This document shows positions 12,001-25,469 of a stretch of 40,000 bases of DNA, piece by piece. The DNA is taken from the NCBI RefSeq assembly GCF_964340395.1, contig NC_135554.1:28646130-28686129 (forward strand), given 5' to 3'. A program made the position numbers and the translations under genes. This DNA comes from Glandiceps talaboti (taxonomy: Eukaryota; Hemichordata; Enteropneusta; Spengelidae). The notes below the pieces were generated by a model. The model made no database searches, had not been told where the DNA came from, and worked only from the letters and a program-made list of their open reading frames with translations. The first letter of the stretch is position 1. Every line of letters begins with the position of its first letter.

Positions 12001-15000
12001 AGATTTCCTTTTTGTACTGTTAACATTCACCAACCACGTTCAAGTTAGGAAAGTAGAACGTGTGTTAATTATTTAAATATATTTCACCATCTTGCAATAA
12101 CGTGATATTAAGATACTAATGCCGATCGAACTTCTTTCAGTGAAAACTGAAATACAAGTACAATGGCAAAACAGATCCACATATGTTAATTGAAAACAAA
12201 TTCAATCGTTGCCAAATCACGTTATATCAGGAGCCTTGCTGACCGAAAGCGGGATAAAGCATACTTATATATGTACGAAATGTAAGGAAGGCATAGTTAG
12301 CGTATTGATCACACAGATTTATCACCTGAATATATCCATATTTAGTCTATTAGTCACATACGTGTTATCTCTTATTTATTACACCTCAACGTTCTTACAC
12401 AAGCTGTCATTGGTCAAAATCGAATCACGTGACCTACTTTAAATACACTATTTCCTTCGGCTTGGGCATCATCAAAATTTTGGTAAAAAGTGCCAACCCT
12501 TGTGCAGGCACTAAATTGTGATATTGCCCTCGCTGGCATGTGCTATTATTTAAATAACTCAGTGTTAAGTAAAAGGGCACGTTGGAGAATAAGTTTCCTT
12601 TTTTAAGCAAAGGCCATTTGATAGAACTATATAACATGCAGGAATGGAGCGTTTAGTGATGTTTAGTATACGGTTAACATTTGGAAGAGAAAACAGTTGT
12701 CTGGCAGTTGTCAAATGTAATACAAAGAACTCGCAGCTCCACTGCATGTTATTGCATTTCTTTAAATGAATATCACAGTCTTCATGTGTGACTCATGTTA
12801 TCCAATTTGAAAAAGGAAGGATAAGTCCTTTGACATACCATGAAATAGCATCATGTAAAATTCAAAACACGAACTCTTTTGTGAAACGTTACAGGAAATA
12901 ACACCATGATAAGATTTATGCACAAGGAGTCATTGTCGATGAAGAAAGGTCGTCCACTACTGTCTCCTTCTGAAAATTAGGTTTTCTATTTTTACCAAAT
13001 ATACACTTGTACATACTCTTCACACGCAGTGAGAAAATCAAAACGTAAAAATCTTGAAAATTCGTTGTTATTGTAATTTAAACTGTCGACAGAGAATTGA
13101 AACGAAATGTATCAAGAAAATATTTGAAAAGTGATATTTCCTTGCATGAGTTTGTGGCATTTACACACCTAAGTAAACAATCTGATGATAATGTATGAAA
13201 TATGATATTTTGTCGAGTACGATTTCTGTCAAATTGAAACATCCTAATGGGATGTCAAAGCTGAAATAATCATCAAAATAAATGCGAAGTTCATATTTAC
13301 TAGAGTGAAGTATTTATATAAAACTCCAACGGCAATTTTAATCGTATCGGTATAATTCTTCTCTCTTGGTAGAGTTCTTTAAAAATTATCTGTGGCACAT
13401 TCAAGTAGCGTATGTGCTACACTGCTATATACTTCAAGGGTTATTTTTTGAAAAAAAGTAATATTCATAACTTACGTCAGAACATTTCCAATTTGCCGTA
13501 AAACGTGTGATGGTTTTCCTATTAAGCCAAGTCTCATATTTCACGGTTATTGTGGAATATATATACACACCGTCAGGTATTGCATAGAAATACTTAACTA
13601 TAATGGAAAACGGAATTGTTTGACAGGAAAGTGTCGCTCCGGGCGAACATCAACATGAAGATAAAGAAATTTGATATCAAATCGTTGCATTAAAAATGTT
13701 TTAATATAGCTTTCCCCTATCCTTCCATCTCAGGATGACTATAGAAAATATCATGTTATAGCCGAGTGGTTTGATAATGTGGAATTGACAACTAGGACAT
13801 TAAGAAAACAACCAACATCGTTGAAAACATCGTTCCCATATTAACTTTACGAGGACAATGAGACGTAAAACACTATGGAATTATACACTTAGGCTATAAA
13901 AATGTATTAGGTAAATATAAAACTTTACTACCGGATGGCTTTATTTACTGTCTCTTTGAAATATGAAAATATCGATGTACGAAATTTGAAAATTGCTGGC
14001 ACCGTACTGTGTATTAATGGTACATAAATATTAGCATTAAAAACATTATTTCGTCACTTTACGGGTAGCTAATCGTCCATTTTATGTCATAAGGTCACAC
14101 GTCTAGAATTTACGAGATATTCAGAACGAACAACCGATAAAAACGGGAGTAAACTATCTTCACTTACGTTGCACTGATGCATTCATGTTTCATCCAACAA
14201 TTATTGTAAACATACCTCTGTTATTATAACCGGTTTTATAATTAATAATTGTCCAAAAGTTATCAGATCAAGCGATATGTAATGAAGAAAATTATTAATA
14301 ACATTATTGAACCATATTAAATGTGTTTATGTTAAATTTTAGTGACAAATATACAAAATCCGTTTAAACGTTACATGAGCTGTTCTATCCATTCATCATT
14401 TACAATTGGGAAACACATACGAGTTGTTTAAGATATGGAAAAATATACCTGCACATTTAATATGTATAAAATATCTGCAATCTCACCCTTTAAGGAGTTC
14501 AGCTGATAGAGCCACTCCGACTGTCAGCGTCCAAGCTAGCCCCAGATAAGGAGTACTTTAATATCTGAATAGAATATGAATCTATGAAGCGATGGTGTTC
14601 GTCAAACAGCCGCCAATACTATTCTTATTTAAAGGTCTGTCGCCAAGACTTGAAAACACGTATGCTAACAAAAAACGATCAACAACAGAGGGGTATATTT
14701 AATTTTAACACCATCGCATTGTCCCACCTTTGTAAATAGGTAATGTGGTAATAAAAGAGAGGAATATTTTTAATGGAGCAACGTGTTCACCTACTTATGG
14801 AAAAAATTGTTCCCCTGCCCACGTTCAAACCTAACAGTATCTCGTTCACGTTTCCTAGAAATTCAACTGCGACATATTTCATGGTAACTTAGAAATTGCA
14901 AAGTATTAGCAAAATATCATTTTCGATGCATTATTATTGAATGAAACGACAACCAACTAAATGCATCCGATACAACGACTTTATATTACACACTCTCTCC

Positions 15001-16160
15001 GCTATATCCTTCTGAGACAATTCTGAACGAAGACTTTGTGCAAATAGAGATACTAACAGGAAATGTCAGGAAATAACCATAAGTCTATGTTATGTCAACA
15101 ATGGAACACAACGCTGTCAACGCAAAGGCATCGTACTCAGCTATATTAAGCTTATATCATTCTGCACTATGCTTGAGATTTAATTTAACTGTATGCAATT
15201 ACTGTAATCTCTTAATTTAAATATTCGAGATATTGTTACTCCTGTAGAATATCGTTGGATTAATCACAAAAATATCTTATCACTACAAGATCATATTAAT
15301 GCGGAAAGGACATTGGATAAAAGTATAAAACACTAAAGATGACTTCATCACCTTTTAGGATAGCTTTGAATCAATGCCACGGTCATGTCCATTACGATTC
15401 GTGACCCCATAACGAGTGAAAAGTGAATACGTATCAATTGTTAAAGAAAATTCGCTTGGACCATAACGTCTATTGATGCATGACAAATGGCCGTATGCAC
15501 TTACTTAATGACGTGTAGCAATATTGGAAGCAATCCCTTGAGAGCATTGGTGATATTGTGCTTCCTGACATTATCGCAGACGTCACTTTTCTATGGAGGT
15601 CAATCTCACGGAAGGATAATGGAGTGACTGAATAACATCTAGCCGAAACCCATCAAACGATAACAACCTTTGCATCTGATAAAATCCGAGAAACTCATTT
15701 ATGCATTCATTATGGTCCTGTATGCTTACAACCAAAAACCTGATGCTATATTCTCCTTCAGTTTTCCAAAGTTTAAAATATGTCATATTCAGTTTAAAGA
15801 CAATTCTTCTTCAATTTCACGTCATTGCATAACTTAATTTGATTTCTCACTTTCCATAGTATCATGCTGAATACTGCGAAACTGGTGTTTTTTGTTACAG
15901 CGTTAGTCACAATGCCATGGGATGTGTTTGACACTCGTATACTTCGATTTAACAACGGTACAACATTATTGTTCTAATATGATTAACGCTAAATCAAATA
16001 ACTCAACGCCCTCTATTCATCATATATTATTAGCGACAATCCTCAACCAACCCTTGGACATATCTCTGAACTTATATCCTTTGCTAAACAAACCTTCTTT
16101 GATCTTCGTATTCCGCAGCAGGATGAGCATTATGAGACATGCTGTCAGTGTGGTATTGAT
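9060..16160. other. Long non-coding stretch, mostly single-copy in appearance
   Basis: No exon, RNA gene or mobile element was recognised. Runs of twelve C (9588-9599) and eleven C (9870-9880) stand out. All open frames are under 80 codons and lack a convincing domain. A 69-codon frame at 11368-11577 has a loose zinc-finger-like C/H spacing and is listed among the findings. Otherwise the sequence looks unique and AT-rich, consistent with intergenic or intronic DNA. Confidence 0.5.
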
Positions 16161-16162
16161 TG

Positions 16163-16385
16163 ATGCACAAACACGCACGCACACACACATACACTTTACA
16201 GCCTCCCGCCCACACACATATAAGGCAGCCCCCCCCCCCCCCACTGATCAGTCCTTTACACACATTGGACAGCCCCCCCCCCCACACACACACATACACA
16301 CTGGACAACCCCATTGGACAGCCCCCCACCCCCACCACACATACACACATGGCACCTCATAGAATAGCCTCTCCCCTACACACAT
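16163..16385. repeat. CA/poly-C minisatellite
   Basis: This is an imperfect array of CACACA tracts and long C runs (14 C at 16229-16242 and 11 C at 16273-16283), with a recurring ATTGGACAGCCCC phrase. Open frames on both strands here, including one of 146 codons, are translations of the repeat plus chance flanks. Confidence 0.8.
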
Positions 16386-16389
16386 GTAA

Positions 16390-17025
16390 GAAAAAACGTA
16401 AAATCGGCTAACCATTGATTTTTGTAATGATTTTGCTATGATTTACCATAGAAGGAAATAATGTTACCATTCATCAATTCATGTACATATTCTTCTCTGT
16501 ATATTTCGCAGTATTACAGTTAGTTATTCATAACTTTAGTGACACAAATATAATATCCTTTACATAAAGAAAGTATTATTTGTATCGAAATGATGTCTGA
16601 TACTGATATTCGTGTCAACATGGCGTATTTCTGTAAATATGATAAGAAGTAACAAGATAAGAAATACTAATTTCAACATAGTCTATCTACATAATATCAT
16701 TATACTTAGTCTATGGGAAAACCTCGTGTATCTACAGGACAAGTAAACATTATAGCAATGAATAGTTATGTCATTAGATGATATAGTGTCATTAACCCAC
16801 GACGACGCTGTGAAGCATGAAATGGGATATTTAGCAATATTACAATTATTTCTTGTGCACAATGGCGTTTGTTTTGTTTAATGCATGAAGCAATTAAACA
16901 CATTATTAAACATTATTAATTAAACACTAATGAAACAAATTATGAACGGCAGATGTTTTGTTACATTTCATGTGATAGAGCCAGCCTAATGATCTATGTA
17001 CATATCTTGATGAATACGAAAAACG

Positions 17026-17027
<2 letters not shown>
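16390..17027. other. Non-coding stretch, nothing recognised
   Basis: Plain AT-rich sequence with no exon or dispersed repeat that I can identify. Confidence 0.5.
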
Positions 17028-17056
<29 letters not shown>

Positions 17057-17089
17057 CATACATACATACATACATACATACATACATAG
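17028..17089. repeat. (CATA)n microsatellite
   Basis: About fifteen uninterrupted CATA units. No flanking CAGA array is present, unlike elements A and B. Confidence 0.9.
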
Positions 17090-18742
17090 TCTGCAGTACC
17101 ACTACGTCGGTTATGTGGATACCTTTGAGAAACTGTACATCAACAGTTTCATTTTGAGTTCTAAAGTTATCAGTTTATTAAGATAGCTGTCTATTTAGCC
17201 TTCGTGTTACTTTATAATTAGAAGTGTGACCTTGGAGTAAACAGACGTTGTATCAAACACTTCTTTTGTAACCACATAGTAACAAATAGATTGGAGGGAT
17301 AGGGTGATTTGACCTATGAAGGATTAACTAATTAATTATTCACATGGATTTTGATATCAAACCATTCTTGTAACTCAATTTCACAATTAGGGTGTGTTTA
17401 ATATGGTTATAACTTGTAAAATGCGATTCATTTATCATCCAATTTTAGGAGATAGTACTGTTCCATGGATTTCAAAGGTATTTTTAAGAGGATCTTTGAA
17501 AACGTCGATATTCAACGTAGAATTTGTTATTGCAGGGTATAACACGACTCTGACACGTTAAACTGTATAGATATTGTTCATTCGCAGCATATCGTCGTAC
17601 ACAAAATGAACATTTTCTTGTTGGCTTGTGAAACATGTACTAAACACTCATACTCATGAAGTGATAGTGATCACGCAGCAATACAACACATGCACGTACA
17701 TCCAGTTCTCATTTGCAATTTCCATCAAATACAATGGAAGTACATGTATTATGTTGACCTCTTGTTCATAATGATTAATCCACAACAAGATAATTTTGGT
17801 GCCTGGCATTCCAAGCGCACATCAAATATAGTATGTAGATAATCCACGACACAGCTATTCCACTAAGCCATCTACTTATAGCCAGACATAGTTAGTTTTG
17901 TCGGCATTAAATATTAATATAGTCATTTTCAACTACTACAGAGGCAAGATTTCTAATCATAAACTGAGCTTCCTCCTTTTGATGGAAATTTTAATAAACT
18001 TTGACCTATGGTCAAGAAAATTTATTACTCTTCTACCGTTACCATGACTTCCATAATCTAACGATACCCCGTGGTCATTCTGATATACACACAATAATAG
18101 AGGTCGAGATTTTCATGTAACACCAAATCTAAATATCGTACCTTTGGTAGGATACATACATTAATTGTCGATAATTGATGAAAAATGTTGCATATTAAAA
18201 TTACTAATGGTAAAATTGTCAAATTATCAAACAATGTCTAAGAATGGGTTAATCAAGAGAGATACCAAGATTGGTAGCTGTCTCTTAACTGCATTGGTGA
18301 AATCTCACGAGATCTCCGAGTCCAAAATGTTCTTGGGGGGCTTCCTGACAAGAATCAAATTGCAATATACATGTGTTAAGGAACCCTAGGAAATGTTGAT
18401 AAAGTCAATGTTTAATAGCAAATATTCCACAATATATGGGGGCATAATTTACCTTTTGAGGGAAAATGTTGGCATATTTTCATTCTTGTAACACAAATTA
18501 AACTATTAGACTTTACAAGCAACTTAACTATTACAATGTTAATATTAACAGTCAGTGTTTTACGCACATTTCTCTTCTCTGATCTGTATGCTTGGATGTT
18601 TATTATTTTATAACTTCCTTTATTAGCCATATTTCTGTATCTCAATTACATTTGATTTACATGTAAATACTATGATTTCGTGTCAAAATGAATGTTAAAA
18701 GTTTAGCGTAAAATTGCAAAGTATATTGAAATGTATCTGTGT
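17090..18742. other. Non-coding stretch, nothing recognised
   Basis: AT-rich sequence with chance open frames of at most 77 codons. No mobile-element termini or conserved coding is seen. Confidence 0.5.
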
Positions 18743-18899
18743 GTCAGTCAGTCAGTCAGTCATTAAGTCAGTCTGCCCGCTCGTCTGTCTGTCTGAGACA
18801 TATAGACTGACTGACTGACTCTCTCTGTAAGTCAGTCAGTCAGTCAGTCAGTCAGTCAGTCAATCAGTCAGTCAGTCAGTCATTCAGTCTGTATATCTA

Positions 18900-18974
<75 letters not shown>

Positions 18975-19080
18975 GCCCGTCCGTTCGTCCGCCCGTCCGT
19001 CGGTCTTTGTCTTTCTGTTTCTCTGTCTGATATGTATGTTGTCTTTTTCTGTATAAATGCATTGCCTGTGTCTCTCTGTC
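18743..19080. repeat. Compound GTCA/GTCT/CCGT array with inverted segment
   Basis: GTCA units (18743-18762) are followed by the inverted GACT units at 18805-18820, then GTCA again at 18831-18890. A GTCT array (about 18901-18976) follows and grades into CCGT variants. The GTCA and GACT blocks can fold into hairpins. Confidence 0.85.
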
Positions 19081-19144
19081 TACGTTAACGTGTATGTTTT
19101 CACATATGTATATGTGTGCGTATGATACAAACACATACGTGCAC

Positions 19145-19152
<8 letters not shown>

Positions 19153-19222
<70 letters not shown>
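19153..19222. repeat. (CA)n microsatellite
   Basis: About 35 uninterrupted CA units, with only about 70 bases separating it from the preceding compound array. Confidence 0.95.
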
Positions 19223-19223
<1 letters not shown>

Positions 19224-19339
19224 CTATACACCTTCAATCTGAGTACACATTCTCTCCCCCGCCTCCATGTTACGCGTCTTACTGTAAAGTAATCTTCAGT
19301 TTCGCACATAGTACAGATGATATTAACCCATCTCAGTGA

Positions 19340-22185
19340 TTCTGTTCTTATGTAAAAATACAAAAAGGGCAATTTCCTGTTGGAAAAATGAAGCAGAAGG
19401 TATCTCCAATTTCCACTGATGAAGAGTAATTTTGCTCAGTTACTTTAACCGCACGTTTTGAGTATAATAATTGGAAGTTATTTTGTATATTTCATTGGCT
19501 CAATTTCACTGTTCGCTGTATATCCCCTCAGGGATATTCCCGCAATTTCTTGTCAATATCTAACTTGTTAAATGACCGCAATTCTTCTATTAGTGGGCAT
19601 CCAACCATGTCAATAATTTCGCTTAGATGTCTTGCGTTATTTGCCAATGTAATCCTACAGCAGGCACAAAACGATAATTAGCAATATTTCTAGTTAAGCA
19701 AACAAATATAATAAATGAATTAGCGACTATCTTCTCGACAAAATTATACCTTTCTTATAATTGTGTAATTCTTATTAGCGATTATTCATTGTTTTGATTA
19801 CTTTCCAGAAGACAAGTGTTCAGATACACAATTCCAAAACTTTGATTTTGCGGCCACAGGTTCTTGTATGATGAGACGTCTAATGTGATATTCGGGTTTT
19901 TTAGTAATATTTAACGATTGCGTGACACGAAGAATTACTGATTGACTGAGATTGTATACAGTGCCAAGTATAAGTGTACACATGTATATCTTTGTGTAAT
20001 TTTACAATCGTTATTATGCTGAAAACATATATATTTTACGCAGTTTGAATATTTGTGAGTTGTACGAGATGTATGGGGATATTTGTGAAGAGTAAAATAC
20101 TCTTACGGCTTCAGTGAAATGTAGTGAAACTCAATCCATACATTTTGGAAAATCATGACTGGCTTCTTTGCTATAATATCACGCACACTTCGATCGTTGT
20201 TATTATTATTATTAAGGTCTAAATCAGCTATCTAGAAATTCAATGACGCTTGTCGACGATATCGCAGGCAGGGTATTGAATCCCAAAACGGAATAGTAAG
20301 AAGGAGACTCGTATAAAGAGTTACCATAATCCTTATATTCATGAAAAACATGACGCCGGATGACACGGACTCAACACTGAGATGCAACGAATTAGCGAGA
20401 CACTAGAGTACCGGTTGTACGTGTACATGTCACTCTGCTGTAAAGCTTAGTATCTCTCAGTTCATTAGGATATGGAAAATATGACCACAAAGCAATCTAT
20501 AGAGTTGGTTTCTATGCTCTTGGAAATGCTACTGTGTGCTATCAAGATTAACACAATCTGCCAGTCGAAATCCGTAACAAACTAGTCATTATTGTTGGAA
20601 TGTAAAGCAGCTTCATGTACCTTAGAATGAATTTGTTTCAGGAAGAAAATTAGCTTTGCTTGAGGCTGACCAAAAGATGACACTTCCCTCGTTGAATAAT
20701 TGTTGCGATGAGGATGAAAACTACGGATAAGGAAAAATCCTAACAATTTAGCCCAGGGTTCTGTTCAGAATTTTTAACATTAATGCATCCCTCTAGGCTT
20801 TATTTAGATGTATAGTTGTTTAACATAAGTGGCTGAAGAATACGATTGGAAAAGATTTGATGATTTTTTTAATCTGATATTAAGCAAATGAGCCCACTGA
20901 TGAATTACAAACCCCGGATGTCCCCGATGACAATACCTGTAAAAGTCAGCAATTTATAACGATTGCGGCAAACTGTATGAACTTTTACTATCACACGGTG
21001 CATGCGTACGTTATTTCTTGCTTTGCTTTAGCATGTCGTTATGATATTAGTTATTGATAAATACTTCGTAACGTTATCACAGATGACGAATAGGGACAGT
21101 TATCCTGTACATACATTTTCTGTGTTACCTCTGTCCAGTGGCAAACACAATTCGAAGACGCACAATGTCAGTTAGAACGGGGTGCGAACATATGATATTT
21201 ATACATGTATTTATATGCCATTGCTTATTCCTTGCTTTCTCTACGTTACTCGAATGGACGTCTGACCTTATGACCCCTGGCTCAAGGGTACAACACATAA
21301 ATATAATGCCACAAGGAAAATAAGACGGAGAGACACAAACAACGAGACAGACAGACAATGGGATAATTGAAAACAAACTGACAAGGTCACACAGAGACGC
21401 AGTGAGAGTGAGAGTTGGAAAATATCTAGTCCATTTATTTTCCTTTCGTTAATTTTAATTAACCCACCATATAATGTATGTAATTACTATATGTAATACC
21501 GTACATAATTTATGACTACCTTTATAAAACTGCAAGTGTTTAAATTGTGTTTATAATCTGAGGTTTGGTTAGTTCTACAAAATTTTTATACAGCATCTTA
21601 CATTGTAGAACAGTTATTGAAATATTGTACAAGTCGTTAATATTTTCACTTTTCCCCGAAATTGGCCTTTTTACTGAAAATGGACCGACTGTTATTAAAC
21701 TAAATTGAAACATACAAACACGCACGTACTGCTTCCGTTATGATCATCACATCCATCATCATAGATATAATCAAATTCTTTTATCAGAAGTCTGTCAGAT
21801 TACAAGAAAGGTCATGTTATACTAATACCCCAATGGTCAGAGAAAAAAGTACATAAGATTAGAAAAAGTAGTGGGTAGACAGGGAGAGATCTCATAATTC
21901 CCTAACTTTGTGGTTATTATTGTATTAATGTCATCGTGGAAAGTTATCAAGGCCTATTGCAGTGATTGCATTCAGCACTATCATTGCTTACTTTCTTACA
22001 GTGTTATCTCGTTATCTTTACTTTACGATATACACATCGCTCATCATGCTGCTGTGTTAGTTTCAAAGTCAGATATCAGATATATGTTAGGTCGAATCCC
22101 ACAAATACAGGTGAAATAAGTTGAGCATAAAAGAAACACGAATTAGTATAAACATATGTAGACTTGTAAACGTATATGTATATTT

Positions 22186-22188
<3 letters not shown>
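19340..22188. other. Non-coding stretch, nothing recognised
   Basis: No exon or mobile element is recognised. Only a short TTA run near 20200 and chance open frames below 85 codons are visible. Confidence 0.5.

Positions 22189-22238
<50 letters not shown>
22189..22238. repeat. (CA)n microsatellite
   Basis: 25 CA units, followed about 90 bp downstream by a CATA array. Confidence 0.95.
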
Positions 22239-22239
<1 letters not shown>

Positions 22240-22327
22240 CAGTTTCATTTGAATATATTGGTAAGAAAAACCTTACTGTTGTGGCAATAATATATATGTA
22301 TATAATCGTTCGTTTATGTGCTTGTTA

Positions 22328-22351
22328 TACATACATACATACATACATACA

Positions 22352-22381
<30 letters not shown>
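22328..22381. repeat. (CATA)n microsatellite
   Basis: About thirteen CATA units in an otherwise plain AT-rich context. Confidence 0.95.
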
Positions 22382-22383
<2 letters not shown>

Positions 22384-22389
22384 ACATAT

Positions 22390-23508
22390 CTTAATATGCA
22401 ATTTCCACAACTGGTTTTGGTGAAAAATCTTATCCTATCTCAAAATCCTATCTGAAAATGTTCGGGTTTTATTTATATATCTGTCAATGGAATGTTCAAT
22501 AATAAGTTGATATTTATGAAATTCCAGACAACATATACTCGATGAACCACTAAAAAGGTATGTTAGAATGGCTTACCTTGTTGTGTGACGGATTCCAAGC
22601 TAACGACAACTGTTGACATCAGCACAATGCTTCAAAGTATTGGTCCTACTGCACTATTTAGATGGTTAGAATGAATATATCCTTAATGAGAGCCTTGCTT
22701 ATGAACACATATGTTACTATTGACAATTCTATTTAATACTCATCATATTGCTTTCAGGGTCGAACTGATCATTAACATATCTTCTCTGTGTGCTATCCCC
22801 CTGATTTAATCACCTGTTACCTTGCTCCAAGCTGGGTTTCCGAAAGGGCACTATTCCTTGCCCACGCAAAGTACGTGGACACCCTTTGTTGTGAAAAATG
22901 TCTTACGCGGTCTTGTTCACTAGCACGTCCATCCGTTTATATGGCACTAAGAACGAAGAATCGACGTGAGCGGGAAAGGATAGCTCATATCATAGACTTT
23001 ATATCAAAATTTAATGAGTCACTCGCCTGGGAATTTTCGGACGATTCCATTTTTTCAAAGATTGATTAGAATGAAAAAAGAAAGCACGTTTCCGTTACTC
23101 GTTCTTTTAAACACGTTTTTTTTATGTGTAATACATCATCACTTTCTTTTAACAGTTTTTGCACATTCGAAAGGAAGATTGCGAATAACACATATCTCGT
23201 AACTAACACCATTCCGATCACAGTACATGTATCGTAAAGTTGTCCTATGGTTATTGGAATAAAGGATACCACTGACGGAATCCCACGTCTCATGCAGAGT
23301 GTTCTGTTAGCCACCTTACGTAAATAGCATTGTCATTAAAGGAAATATAAACTTCATCTCTAGTGTACTTGTTTGCTTACTTATAAAGCGTCCCTTTCTG
23401 TTATTACTGTACACTTTCCCTAGTCAATAATGTTATCTGATCCTTGCAAATTGTCAATGTTGTTTAGAAGATTATTAAGACAGACGTCACTGTCGCTTTT
23501 GATATAAC
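22390..23508. other. Non-coding stretch, one unrecognised open frame
   Basis: A 93-codon frame at 22788-23069 (+) has a basic stretch (RTKNRRERERIAHI) but no domain that I recognise. It is probably chance. No repeats are visible. Confidence 0.4.
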
Positions 23509-24074
23509 CAGATTTAAACTGAATGCCTTCCGTAAGGGTAAAGGCGTTAGATTTTCGTTCCTTGACCAAATTTAATTGAATTTGAAACATGCAGTCTTAA
23601 AATAAAGACTAATTTCTTAAAATTAGTAATTACGTAAATGCCCTCAAAAGTTTTTTCAGAACATATGCGATTAGTTATGCTTGAGGTATGAACCAAATCT
23701 TGTTGAAAAAGCTTTTTAGAAGCTGTGCACTTAATGATGGTTGATACATGTAGTAAATTATATTGAATCTAAAACTTCTAAATCTAAAACCAAATTATAT
23801 AGAACTTGAAGCTTGTACTCTTCATATCAATGTATTTGTTAATATTCTTAAGATATAGTGTAATTACCAAACACCATTAATTTTACAAATTTTGCATTAA
23901 TAATCATGGGATGTAATTTTGCATTAACATTCATGGGATTCTAAAACCCAAATAGTTCTAACCTAACGAATATGTGCACTAATTTCCTTTGAATTCAGCC
24001 AGCCGTTTTTGAGAAAACGATGATACAGACAGACAGACATACATACATACATACATACATACGGACAGACAGAC

Positions 24075-24145
<71 letters not shown>

Positions 24146-24202
24146 CACCTACCCACCCACACACAGAGACTTTTCATCTCGAAAATATATCTTCCCTTAC
24201 GG
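23509..24202 (+). mobile_element. Helentron/HINE-like element B
   Basis: The left edge carries CCGTAAGGG (23530-23538) and the right edge its inverse CCCTTACGG (24194-24202). The interior holds the inverted family core (ATTCTTAAGATATAG, GTAATTACCAAA, CCATTAATTTTAC) around 23850-23910. The right arm ends in GTGCACTAATTTCCTTTGAATT, which matches the GTGCCGAATTTCGTTTGAATT stretch of element A at the equivalent place. The compound array that follows runs in the same order as in element A. The left edge also matches fragment C over about 30 bp. No coding capacity is seen. Confidence 0.65.
24024..24165. repeat. Compound CAGA/CATA/CAGA/CGGA array of element B
   Basis: The block order is CAGA, CATA, CAGA, CGGA, then a CACCCA-rich edge, mirroring the array of element A. 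The overlapping Cys/Leu/Ser-rich and Thr/Asp-rich open frames are repeat translations. Confidence 0.9.
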
Positions 24203-24315
24203 ATGGTTAAAATGAAACCAATGATATCCCATACTTAAACTGCAACCATTCACAACTAAATTTGGTCACTGTATCTGAAAAGACGTGCTAAATAATTAGA
24301 TAGCATTCCTAATAT

Positions 24316-24434
24316 TTTTCTTTACTCGGCTAAGGAAAATACGAGTGACATAAGGGGTCTTGTCACTACTCGTCTAGCGACTTGGAGTGACAAGCCCGTA
24401 GGTCACGAGTATTATACAGCTGAATGAAGAAAAC
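24316..24434. repeat. Imperfect inverted repeat, about 50-bp arms
   Basis: The left arm (24316-24367) pairs with the right arm (24386-24434). The strongest segments are CTTGTCACT with AGTGACAAG, GTGAC with GTCAC, and AATAC with GTATT. The loop is about 18 bases. A small GGGG...CCCC hairpin follows at 24439-24460. It may be a short foldback element; no target duplication was identified. Confidence 0.6.
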
Positions 24435-24469
24435 TGCTGGGGAATAATAATTATACCCCCTCAATCATA

Positions 24470-25160
24470 ATTCATGAAAAACGGTTGAAAATATTGGCGA
24501 TTTCAAGGTTTTGCCTCACTCTGCCCCACAGAACCAGTGACGTAGACAAGGGTTATCGTGATGTAGAACGACCAAGATGCATGCATATAATCCAGATTGT
24601 CTGTTCAAAGACAACATCTTCTCTTGTATATGCTATAATATGATAGAACTCGTCATGCATGCAAAAAGCTGTCTTTTTCTTACTCACATTACATGGCACT
24701 ACTTTCAGAAAACGGCGACGACAAAGATGACTCAATTGCACTTTAAGCAACTCATTTTTCAGTTGGTAAATATCTAGATATTACCGAAAATAGTTATTCA
24801 GTGAACATATAGATCGGGTCAAATGAATGCTAGAACTAATTTCCTTGACGTGAACTACTTCCTTCCTTCACGTTTATAGTAAATCAAGAATCAAGAAATG
24901 CTAGCAGCCTGAATGATGACGGTACATTTGCCTAAATAACCAGTAACCATGCTGATTCAATCCGCATATGAATATATATAGTATTTTGTCGAGTAGACAT
25001 ACAACATGTCAGGTCAGGTCAGGTCACTCCCTTAGCCGTTAGACAACTGGGACACTATGATGACTCCACCTTTTTCCTCCACTCATTTCGATCATCTGTA
25101 CTTCTAATAAAATATAGGACAGAAATACTGAAATTTTGAATATCATAACGTTTATAGGCT
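24470..25160. other. Non-coding stretch with AGGTCA tandem
   Basis: No gene is seen. At 25011-25026 there are three overlapping AGGTCA units with a 5-bp period. Otherwise plain AT-rich sequence. Confidence 0.5.
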
Positions 25161-25167
25161 TTTTCTC

Positions 25168-25191
25168 TGCCTGCCTGCCTGCCTGCCTGCC

Positions 25192-25287
<96 letters not shown>

Positions 25288-25359
25288 TGTCTGTCTGTAT
25301 GTATGTATGTATGTATGTATGTATGCATGTATGTATGTATGTATGTATGTATGTATGTA

Positions 25360-25391
<32 letters not shown>

Positions 25392-25443
25392 CCTCTGTCT
25401 GTACGTCTGTCTGTCTCTCTGTCTGTCTGTCCGTCCGTCCGCC
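25168..25443. repeat. Compound CTGC/GTCT/ATGT/CCGT tetranucleotide array
   Basis: The blocks run CTGC, GTCT, CTGC, GTCT, ATGT (with one ATGC), GTCT, then CCGT at the edge. On the opposite strand this is CGGA-CAGA-CATA-CAGA-CAGG, the block set of elements A and B plus CAGG. I did not find the flanking termini of that element family, so it may be an independent array. The 105-109 codon open frames here are repeat translations. Confidence 0.85.
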
Positions 25444-25469
25444 TCTGTCAAGCCGTGCGTTTTGAACAC

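Noticed and set aside
14495-14550. tRNA-like A-box phrase AGTTCAGCTGATAGAGC followed by GCGTCCAAGC
   Set aside because: The distance to the supposed B box is too short, the B box lacks GTTCGA, and no acceptor stem can be drawn. It is not enough for a tRNA or tRNA-derived SINE.
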